Shown: positions 17,851-25,074 of the stretch, in pieces | Position numbering within the stretch: position 1 is the first letter of the stretch | Layout: every line of letters starts with the position of its first letter | NCBI GenBank assembly: GCA_013153405.1 | Contig: JAADEM010000023.1 | Coordinates: 1-40,614, forward strand | Direction of reading: 5' to 3' | DNA: 40,614 nt | Source of the DNA: Chlorobiota bacterium | Lineage (GTDB): Bacteria > Bacteroidota > Bacteroidia > Bacteroidales > Marinilabiliaceae | The notes under the pieces: model-generated | The model's input: the letters and a program-made list of their open reading frames with translations, nothing else | Databases searched by the model: none | Told to the model about the DNA's origin: nothing | Translations under genes and position numbers: made by a program

Positions 17851-19305
17851 TCAGCTTTTCTTTTTTGCCGTTTTTGTCGTCTTTGTTTTTTTTGCTGTTC
17901 CTGACTTAGTTTTTGAAGCACTTCCGGTTTTGGTCGCCGAAGTTTTCTTTGTAGTCTTTTTGGTAGTGCTTTGGGTTGCACTTTTTGTTGTTTTAGACGC
18001 AGGACGAGTCTTACTGCTTCTTAAACGCTTTAGTTCTGTCTCAAGCTTTTTAATTTTTTCCTCTTTTTCCTTAAGTACAGAAGCCAGTGTTGCCAGCTCT
18101 TTCTGAACATTATCTTCAGGAACTGCAGCATTCAATCTCAAGGTGAAATCACTCAGGACATTCATATAATTCATAAATGCCTCGTAAGGTGTTTCATAAG
18201 GATTAAAATAAGCATGAACCTCTCCGTCGGAAAAGAATTTTGTACTCATATAATAGAAGTGATCACTTGTTTGCAAATATGACCAATCCTTCAGTATATC
18301 GCCGGCATCACATTTATTTATTTTAGGCAATAAAGAATAAAGTTTGTCAAATGCCTCATTCTGTAATTCATTACCAAGCCAGGCAGTAAGATCGCGTTCC
18401 TCATCAGCCCAACTTGTAGGGTTAGGCACATGAATAGCAGAAACAGGCTGAAGTTTTTTTACCGCTTCGGAAGGTGTTATAAAGCCTACTTCATTAGTGT
18501 TTAATGCCACTTCAGGAAGATGTTCCAGGAACTCAAATATTCCGGTATCAGCCCATTGATGCTCTCCAAATGTTTCATAATCCATAAACAGGTTTATGAG
18601 TTCTTCCTTAGGGCTCAATGCCGTTATCCAGCTTATATATTTTTCAGCAGTAAGCGGATATTCGCTCCAGTCTTTATTACTGAAACGGAATGCAATATCA
18701 TCACTAAGGGTAAAGTTTTTCAACAAAACTTTAAGCCTTGGATTAATTGCGTTAGTGTAAAGGAAATTAGGGCTTTTCCATCCCAGAACGTGCTTTGCAC
18801 CTTCGGCCAGCATTCCTTTAAATCCCATCTCGTATACATCAACACCCAGCTGATCGGAATATATAAGCTCAGTATTCCTGAACACTGTAGGGCTCTGACC
18901 GAACAGTTCCTGCATTGTGTCTGTATGTTTTTTCACCTGGGCTTCAAATTCCGCTTTATCTTTTAACGATACAAGAGAATGACTATAGGTCTCGGCAAGG
19001 AACTCGACATATCCGGTTTCAGCCAGTTCCTTAAAACTATCAAGCACTTCAGGAGCATACAGTTTAAACTGATCAATAGCAACCCCCGATATTGAAAATG
19101 CCACTTTGAACTTTCCCTTGTACTTTTTCAGCATTTTCAACAGTAGTTTGTTTGCCGGAAGATAGCTTTTCTGTGCCACTTTATTTAAAACCCCCTCATT
19201 GGTATAATCATCATAATAATAATGATCATTACCAATATCAAAAAAACGGTATCTGCGAAATCTGAATGGTTGATGAACCTGAAAATAGAAACATATATTT
19301 TTCAT
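17851..19305 (-). CDS. GH57 alpha-amylase-family protein with Lys/Thr-rich tail
   Basis: This 484-residue protein has no signal peptide, so it is cytoplasmic. Residues 1-390 match GH57: FYFQVHQPFRFRRYRF at the start, VFRNTELIYSD with E146 as candidate nucleophile, and FMDYETFGEHQW with D242 as candidate acid/base. GH57 members in Bacteroidota glycogen clusters act on alpha-glucans. The exact reaction (amylase, 4-alpha-glucanotransferase or branching) is not certain. Residues 399-430 form a charged coiled coil (KEKEEKIKKLETELKRL). Residues 431-484 are almost only K, T, S, A and G, with 17 lysines and no acidic residues, resembling histone H1-type tails. It lies 18 nt from the GT4 gene and is probably in its operon. 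Confidence 0.92.
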   Translation of the reverse strand: MKNICFYFQVHQPFRFRRYRFFDIGNDHYYYDDYTNEGVLNKVAQKSYLPANKLLLKMLKKYKGKFKVAFSISGVAIDQFKLYAPEVLDSFKELAETGYVEFLAETYSHSLVSLKDKAEFEAQVKKHTDTMQELFGQSPTVFRNTELIYSDQLGVDVYEMGFKGMLAEGAKHVLGWKSPNFLYTNAINPRLKVLLKNFTLSDDIAFRFSNKDWSEYPLTAEKYISWITALSPKEELINLFMDYETFGEHQWADTGIFEFLEHLPEVALNTNEVGFITPSEAVKKLQPVSAIHVPNPTSWADEERDLTAWLGNELQNEAFDKLYSLLPKINKCDAGDILKDWSYLQTSDHFYYMSTKFFSDGEVHAYFNPYETPYEAFMNYMNVLSDFTLRLNAAVPEDNVQKELATLASVLKEKEEKIKKLETELKRLRSSKTRPASKTTKSATQSTTKKTTKKTSATKTGSASKTKSGTAKKTKTTKTAKKKS

Positions 19306-19323
19306 AACTAAATATTTTTCTTT

Positions 19324-20613
19324 TTAAGAATTAATTACTGACTCGTAAACTTCTTTAACCTTTAAAGCCGAATTTTCCCACTTCAAATTATCAACCTCCT
19401 GCTTACCGTACTTTTTAAACATTGAAGAAAGGGCCGGATAATTTAACACACCGTAAATAGCATCAGCCATGGCATGTACATCCCAATAGTTTACTTTAAT
19501 TGCATAGGTAAGAATTTCGGCCACTCCCGACTGACGTGATATAATCACCGGAACATTGCTTTGCATTGCTTCGAGAGGCGAAATACCAAACGGTTCCGAA
19601 ACAGACGGCATTATGTATAAGTCACTCAGGCTTAACATTGAAAAGACCTCTGGTCCGCGAAGAAATCCGGTAAAGTGAAACTTATGAGTAATTTTAAGTT
19701 CTGCCGCCCGCCTTATCATCTTTTCCATCATGTCACCGCTACCTGCCATTACAAACCTCACATTATCCATTTTCTGCAGAACCAGATTTGCCGCCTCGAC
19801 AAAATATTCGGGCCCTTTCTGGTGTGTTATGCGCCCCAGGAAAGTCACCAGTTTTTCCTTTACGCCTTTTTTAAATACATTTTTCAGATCATCTTTTAGC
19901 GGATCTACAGCATTGTAAACAGTAACCACCTTTTCGGCAGGAATTCCATACTTATGAATTACCGTGTCTCTGGTAAGATTACTTACAGTAATAATTTTAT
20001 CAGCAGCAATCATTCCCTTACGCTCAATATCGAACACAGTAGGGTTAACATTACCGCCGCTACGGTCAAAATCCGTAGCATGAACATGAATTACCAAAGG
20101 TTTACCGGAAGCCTCTTTGGCTGCTATTCCGGCAGGATAAGCAAGCCAGTCATGCGCATGTATAACATCAAATTCATAATCCTGGGCTATAACATTGGCA
20201 ACTATTGCATAGTTGTATATTTCCTTAAGCAGATCCTTACCATACTTTCCCGTGAAGTTAATATACCCCTCTTCGTTTACCTGAACATACTTCTTGATCC
20301 CGCTCACCTCATATGTTGTAAGTTTCCAGAATTCTTCAGGATCAACATACGGAACAAGTTTTGAATCTACTTCAATATAGTCAAGTTGTTTCTTGAAATG
20401 CGACAAATTTAGTTTTCGCTCTTTAACTTTTACGTTATTGGCACCAACAAGTCTGATCATTGACTGGTCCTCATCGCCATAAGCTTTAGGAACTACAAAA
20501 ATCACATCAAGATCAGGCAGGTGCGACATTCCCTTTGTCAGGCCATAACAAGCCGTACCTAAACCTCCTGCAATATGCGGCGGGAACTCCCACCCAAACA
20601 TTAATACTCTCAT
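19324..20613 (-). CDS. GT4 glycosyltransferase of the glycogen cluster
   Basis: This 429-residue cytoplasmic protein has a GT-B fold. The N-terminal acceptor half starts MRVLMFGWEFPPHIAGGLG, with the glycine loop typical of glycogen/starch synthase-like enzymes, and includes DVIHAHDWLAYPAG. The C-terminal donor half has FLGRITHQKGPEYFVEAA and the EX7E motif in PSVSEPFGISPLEAMQ. In Bacteroidota this gene commonly neighbours the GH133 and GH57 genes, which suggests alpha-glucan synthesis. Donor and product are not determined by sequence alone. It sits 13 nt from GH133 and 18 nt from GH57, forming a three-gene unit. Confidence 0.9.
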   Translation of the reverse strand: MRVLMFGWEFPPHIAGGLGTACYGLTKGMSHLPDLDVIFVVPKAYGDEDQSMIRLVGANNVKVKERKLNLSHFKKQLDYIEVDSKLVPYVDPEEFWKLTTYEVSGIKKYVQVNEEGYINFTGKYGKDLLKEIYNYAIVANVIAQDYEFDVIHAHDWLAYPAGIAAKEASGKPLVIHVHATDFDRSGGNVNPTVFDIERKGMIAADKIITVSNLTRDTVIHKYGIPAEKVVTVYNAVDPLKDDLKNVFKKGVKEKLVTFLGRITHQKGPEYFVEAANLVLQKMDNVRFVMAGSGDMMEKMIRRAAELKITHKFHFTGFLRGPEVFSMLSLSDLYIMPSVSEPFGISPLEAMQSNVPVIISRQSGVAEILTYAIKVNYWDVHAMADAIYGVLNYPALSSMFKKYGKQEVDNLKWENSALKVKEVYESVINS

Positions 20614-20626
20614 AGTTATATATTCG

Positions 20627-22573
20627 TTATGAGTATTCCTCTATTAATCTGATTACTTTTAAAACAGCAGTTACATTCCAAAGCATTGACACTGCACCTT
20701 TTCCGGTATGCGGAGGATTTCCGTTATAACATTCGGATATGGTACCCAGACAATGTTCGGTCATCTCTTCTTCAAATCCTTCTATCATCTTTTTAACAAA
20801 AGGCAAACCTCCTCTTTTATGCAACTCAAGATACTTTTCTGCAAAAAACGCTACAAAACCGGGATATACACCACCCTGATGCATTGCCAGATTACGTTTA
20901 TCCACATTTCCTTCAATTACACCTAAATAAGACGGGTCGTCAGGAGACAGCGACCTGATACCTTTTGGTGTAAGCAATAATTTTTTAGTAATATCCAGAA
21001 CTCCTTTTTGCTCCTCTTTGGTCAGCGGAGAATAGGGCATGGAAATAGCAACAAGCTGATTAGGCCGTACAGAAATGTCGATCCTGTCAAAATCCAGCAC
21101 ATCAATCAGGCCTCCCTTAGGATTTCCAAGAAAACTCTCACGAAATGCATCATGAACCTTTCCGGCAAGCGGCTCCCACTCTTCAACAAATTTCACATCA
21201 CCGCTTTTTTCTGCCAGCTCCAGCGAATATCTGATAGCATTATACCATAATGCATTAATTTCAACAGGCATACCATATCGCGGAGTCACGGGTTTACCAT
21301 ACGCATAAAAACTCATCCATGTCAAAGCCTTGTTTTCAATCTTACCATAAACAAGACCATTATCCAGAACCCTGAAATAATCCTTGTCAGAGCCTGTATA
21401 AAATTTCAGTACAGATGTAAACAGCTTTTTATACTTTTTCCAGAGTGTTTTGGCCGGAAGATTGCCTTCGAGCTGTGCTATTGTTCTGAAAACCCACAGT
21501 GGTATGTCTATATTTCTTAAAGTGTCTTTATTGTATCTGTCTGGAGCATTAAGGAACTCATTCTCGAGTCGTTTAATACTGTCGGCCAACAACCGGAGTG
21601 AAACCTTTTTATCTCCGAAAGCTTCTCCTCCCCAGGGCAATGCAATAAATGTATTCCTAAGATTCTCTCCATACCAGTGATAACCTGCAAGCAGTGCTGT
21701 TCTGTTATCACTTTTTACAATAAACTGGGATGCCGAATTCAAGAGTGTATTGTAAAGATTATTTCTTGGAAATTTTTTCTCTAACTCTTTATTAAATTTG
21801 GTTTTAAAAGTTGAAGGAGCCGACTCTTTACTAAGAGATCCGGAAAAAATAATACTTTCACCTTTTTTAATAGGCAACTCAAAATATCCGGGAACATAAA
21901 GATCTTCCTTGTACGGATTACCCCTGTTCTCCTCTTTAATATATTCAATCCCTCTGTACCAGTCAGGCATCGGCACAAACTCATTTTTCTTGTTTATCTG
22001 CATATTCAGATAAGGGAACACATCATAAAGCCGTATACGTACTCCGTTTCTTATCTCTTCGTATTTTGTGTTTGCATCCAGATTCTCATGAGTAAGTTCG
22101 CGTACACTACGAAAAGCCAGAAATGGTTTAAGCCTGATAGTCGTAGGCGAATGTGCATCTTCAAGAGTTATCTTAACAAGAATCTGGTCTTCCTTTTCCA
22201 CCAAAAGTTTTTCTACGGATAAAACCACACCTCCTACACGGTAAATTAATTTAGGTGTGGGATCCATTATGAAGTTACGGATGTACTTATGCCCTTTGGG
22301 GTCATAGTGGCTTCCGTCGTACTTATGAATACCTAAATTAAAAACCTTTTCGTGCTGTATTACGGAGATATCAAGAGAGGAAAGAAACACGAACCTGCGA
22401 TAATCGAACTCTTTTAGAGGAGCGACCAGTAGACCGTGATACTTACGGGTATTGCACCCGATAATTGAACTGCTCGAATAAGCACCGGCCCTGTTTGTTC
22501 TGAGTATTTCTCTGAACAACGTATACTCCAGGTTGATCAACTTCGACTTATCCAAATGTATGTAGTTATCCAT
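20627..22573 (-). CDS. Amylo-alpha-1,6-glucosidase (glycogen debranching, GH133)
   Basis: This 648-residue protein has the N-terminal glycogen-debranching beta-sandwich (RTNRAGAYSSSSIIGCNTRKYHGLLVA, split into short motifs: NRAGAYSSSSIIG and NTRKYHGLL) and a C-terminal (alpha/alpha)6 barrel (PVEINALWYNAIRYSLELA, LAMHQGGVYPGFVAFF). The family hydrolyses alpha-1,6 branch glucose left after phosphorolysis. One site is odd. The segment usually read as TWMD here reads LTWMSFYAYGKPVTPRYG, with serine at residue 421, where I recall aspartate as the catalytic acid in eukaryotic debranching enzymes. The gene heads the GH133-GT4-GH57 unit. No TAnnTTTG element was found in the 64 nt before it, so it may be read through from the GSCFA gene. 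Confidence 0.93.
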   Translation of the reverse strand: MDNYIHLDKSKLINLEYTLFREILRTNRAGAYSSSSIIGCNTRKYHGLLVAPLKEFDYRRFVFLSSLDISVIQHEKVFNLGIHKYDGSHYDPKGHKYIRNFIMDPTPKLIYRVGGVVLSVEKLLVEKEDQILVKITLEDAHSPTTIRLKPFLAFRSVRELTHENLDANTKYEEIRNGVRIRLYDVFPYLNMQINKKNEFVPMPDWYRGIEYIKEENRGNPYKEDLYVPGYFELPIKKGESIIFSGSLSKESAPSTFKTKFNKELEKKFPRNNLYNTLLNSASQFIVKSDNRTALLAGYHWYGENLRNTFIALPWGGEAFGDKKVSLRLLADSIKRLENEFLNAPDRYNKDTLRNIDIPLWVFRTIAQLEGNLPAKTLWKKYKKLFTSVLKFYTGSDKDYFRVLDNGLVYGKIENKALTWMSFYAYGKPVTPRYGMPVEINALWYNAIRYSLELAEKSGDVKFVEEWEPLAGKVHDAFRESFLGNPKGGLIDVLDFDRIDISVRPNQLVAISMPYSPLTKEEQKGVLDITKKLLLTPKGIRSLSPDDPSYLGVIEGNVDKRNLAMHQGGVYPGFVAFFAEKYLELHKRGGLPFVKKMIEGFEEEMTEHCLGTISECYNGNPPHTGKGAVSMLWNVTAVLKVIRLIEEYS

Positions 22574-22637
22574 AATGACTAAGAATTTACAAACAATTTA
22601 AAAAATTTTTATCAAAAACCTATATTAAACAGAATAA

Positions 22638-23627
22638 TTAAGATTGTATCCTGTTTTTAAAAAAATGCACTAACCCGTCAAGATTAACTCCCGGATAACG
22701 CCTGGCTGCCTCTATTGTTTTTTTTAGCATTTTTTCAGCAAACTTTTTATATTCTTCACCATTGACATTAAATGGCCTGTGCTCTTTTGCATTTATCAAT
22801 TTCTCTATCTCACCGGCAAACGTTTTTGTTTTTTCTGCAAAATACACGTCCTGTAAGCGTTGCCATATATAATCAACTGCTACTTTATCTGGGTGAAGCA
22901 TATCTTCCTCATAAAACCTGTAGTCGCGTAAATCATCCATCACAAGTTCATAAGCAGGAAAATAAAAAACATCTTTATGTTTTGTTATCAGCTCATCGAC
23001 AGCAAGCAATAACACCGCCTTACTAAGCTGATTACCATGAGCACCGTCTTTCCAGTGCCGGACCGGACTAACAGTAAAAACAATCTTCACGTCAGGATTA
23101 AACACCTTTACCTTACCAATCATTTCCGAAAGAACTCCGGTTACATCATGCACATCCTGTCTGTACCTTTTAAAATATGACGAAGGTAATTTATGACAAT
23201 TGGCAACAACATTACCGGTTTCTTTCAGTTCATAAACCCATGCCGTACCCAATGTCACAAAAAGAAAACCGGCTTTTTTTAACATCTCATGTGCTTGGGA
23301 TAAATCTTGATTCATACCACTCAGCACCTTGTTTTTATCTTGTCCGGAATAACGACTATGATGGGAAAAACTATTCCAGACACCTCTGTGTAAAAACAAC
23401 TCATCCTCTTTAACATTTCTGTTTTCGATAAGTAACTCAATTGCCTTACTTACAGAAGCCGGATTATACAACGTTCCAAACGGATTAACAACAGCATTGA
23501 ACTGCCTTGCTATAAATCTTTCACCTATATTTTCAGAAAAACAAGAACCCAGAAACATCAAAACGGAATCATACAATATTTTATCATGTGATTCCTCCAG
23601 TCCGATCACTGTTCTGAATTCCGGCAT
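22638..23627 (-). CDS. GSCFA domain protein
   Basis: This 329-residue protein shows the naming motif in FLGSCFSENIGERF (residues 26-39), plus NPFGTLYNP, FVTLGTAWVY and FTVSPVRHWKDGAHGNQLSK. The fold is related to SGNH/GDSL hydrolases: the GSCF serine and a C-terminal DMLHPDKVAVDYIW block with D and H would fit a hydrolase triad. The family is widespread in Bacteroidota and Proteobacteria without an assigned function. It has no signal peptide. It lies 64 nt upstream of the debranching-enzyme gene, on the same strand, and may be co-transcribed with the glycogen unit. Confidence 0.9.
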   Translation of the reverse strand: MPEFRTVIGLEESHDKILYDSVLMFLGSCFSENIGERFIARQFNAVVNPFGTLYNPASVSKAIELLIENRNVKEDELFLHRGVWNSFSHHSRYSGQDKNKVLSGMNQDLSQAHEMLKKAGFLFVTLGTAWVYELKETGNVVANCHKLPSSYFKRYRQDVHDVTGVLSEMIGKVKVFNPDVKIVFTVSPVRHWKDGAHGNQLSKAVLLLAVDELITKHKDVFYFPAYELVMDDLRDYRFYEEDMLHPDKVAVDYIWQRLQDVYFAEKTKTFAGEIEKLINAKEHRPFNVNGEEYKKFAEKMLKKTIEAARRYPGVNLDGLVHFFKNRIQS

Positions 23628-23664
23628 AGGTTATAAAATGAAATAAAATTACAGAATACAAATT

Positions 23665-23753
23665 CAAATATAACCAAAAGAACTCTTTTTTCCTCAGGTT
23701 ACAATCTGAAAATAAACCTATACAGATTACTTGAATTTGACACCACAAAGATA
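23665..23753 (-). promoter_or_regulatory. Two candidate -7 elements upstream of the GSCFA gene
   Basis: TATATTTG (23665-23672) and TATCTTTG (23746-23753), both minus strand, match TAnnTTTG and would give leaders of about 30 and 115 nt. Neither has a convincing -33 TTTG, so which one is used is open. Confidence 0.4.
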
Positions 23754-23820
23754 ACACTAAATATCAGTCTGAAGTTTTAATGAATGTTATCTTAATGTTA
23801 AATCATCTTTAATAAAACAG

Positions 23821-24288
23821 TTACCTGTTTTTACCTGTAAGAGATTTAAACAATTTAAATGTTTTCAGGTTTCTTGAAATAAGGTACGAAATCAGGATAA
23901 CAACCAAAATACTTACAACCTGAAATGCTACTGAATATACAACAGATGCAAAGAGAGAATATCCTTTATCGTAAAAATAAGCTCCGACTGCAACAGAAAC
24001 CGACATCCACAAAACCAGAAAAAATACAAGAAGCACAATCAACATGGCCGATATAAAAGCCATAATCTTAGAGTCTTTTTTTATTGCACTTATCACCTCT
24101 TTTTTCACATAACCCGCAACAAGTCTGAACGGAGCCTTTAGAAGAGCCACTACAAACTGAAACAACAGTAATAAAATTTCTTTCAAAAAGGTTATTGTTG
24201 ATGACTGCTCGTCACCTGCTTCCATAAGCTCTTTTTTCTCTTTTTCAAGAAGCTCTTCTATGCGCTCAAGTATTTCGTTAAGCTCCAT
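23821..24288 (-). CDS. Small membrane protein, holin-superfamily-like
   Basis: This 155-residue protein has a short charged N-terminal helix (residues 1-26, repeated E/K). Three hydrophobic segments follow at about 35-55, 77-107 and 113-137, and the protein ends in a basic tail (LFKSLTGKNR). The layout recalls small proteins filed under phage holin family/DUF1469 in Bacteroidota, but no lysis gene is nearby and the assignment is by shape only. It is the last gene of a unit with the LolA-like protein (7 nt gap) and the RND transporter, so a role in the same membrane process is inferred. Confidence 0.7.
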   Translation of the reverse strand: MELNEILERIEELLEKEKKELMEAGDEQSSTITFLKEILLLLFQFVVALLKAPFRLVAGYVKKEVISAIKKDSKIMAFISAMLIVLLVFFLVLWMSVSVAVGAYFYDKGYSLFASVVYSVAFQVVSILVVILISYLISRNLKTFKLFKSLTGKNR

Positions 24289-24295
24289 TTTGTTT

Positions 24296-25027
24296 CTATT
24301 TTTTCACCGGGGTTATCTTTTCTACAGTAAAATCACTGTCTTTCAATCCCTGATTGATTTTAATATTAGTCATTTTGATGACGGTTTTATGATTCTTTTT
24401 AACATTGATCATGGTAATAACATCAGCAACCCAATAGTTTCCTATTTTCTTGTATTTATAATCAGCTTCTTTCAGCTTGCTTCCCTTCTTATCGAAATAA
24501 ACGATTTTATCAGGATAGTAGTTACTTTTATTTACATATACCAAAAGCCGGCTATAATCAATCTCACTATTCTTAGGTTTCAGTTCAAGCACATAATCTT
24601 TATCCGTAGTCTCTTTCAGTGCCGGGACAAAATTATCAGAGTATGGTAACAGAGCAGCATCCGATAATGAAAAATCTGATTTGTTGAAAGTATTACTCTG
24701 AGCCATATTTGTAATCTTCTTCGGTTTTTTGAACATTGGAAGATAAAGATAAACGGCATCGGGAAGAGTCAGGGTTGCAATACCGGCATCTGATTTAGGG
24801 AACGTATAACGAAATATCTTTTTATCCGCACCTTTTTGTAACAGAGTAGCTTTCTTTACATTTCCTTTCCCGGTATTCAGATTGGTCATTTCCATTTCGA
24901 CATCAGCCGATTTGTCCTTTACAGCAAGAATAGTTTTGTCCATTTTTGCCAGGATAGTTGAAGCATCCTGAGCATTAATATTCATTCCTGAAAAAACAAG
25001 AACCGATATCAATATTAAATTTCTCAT
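24296..25027 (-). CDS. LolA-like outer-membrane lipoprotein-sorting protein
   Basis: This 243-residue secreted protein has a signal peptide (residues 1-19, cleavage near NINAQDA). The mature part matches the LolA-like family often named outer membrane lipoprotein-sorting protein: MTNLNTGKGNVKKATLLQ, IATLTLPDAVYLYLP, DFSLSDAAL and YPDKIVYFDKKG strands of an open beta-barrel able to hold a lipid. Members are usually encoded beside MMPL/RND exporters, as here, and probably carry a lipid cargo in the periplasm. It is not the canonical LolA. It lies 47 nt downstream of the RND gene. The cargo is unknown. Confidence 0.88.
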   Translation of the reverse strand: MRNLILISVLVFSGMNINAQDASTILAKMDKTILAVKDKSADVEMEMTNLNTGKGNVKKATLLQKGADKKIFRYTFPKSDAGIATLTLPDAVYLYLPMFKKPKKITNMAQSNTFNKSDFSLSDAALLPYSDNFVPALKETTDKDYVLELKPKNSEIDYSRLLVYVNKSNYYPDKIVYFDKKGSKLKEADYKYKKIGNYWVADVITMINVKKNHKTVIKMTNIKINQGLKDSDFTVEKITPVKK

Positions 25028-25074
25028 AGTATTTTATTGTATTGTTTTCAGGGTAGTTTAACCCCTAAATTAAT

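Noticed and set aside
23821..24288. Holin-like protein as evidence of a prophage
   Set aside because: No endolysin, structural, integrase or other phage gene is nearby. Co-localisation with the RND and LolA-like genes fits a host membrane role better.
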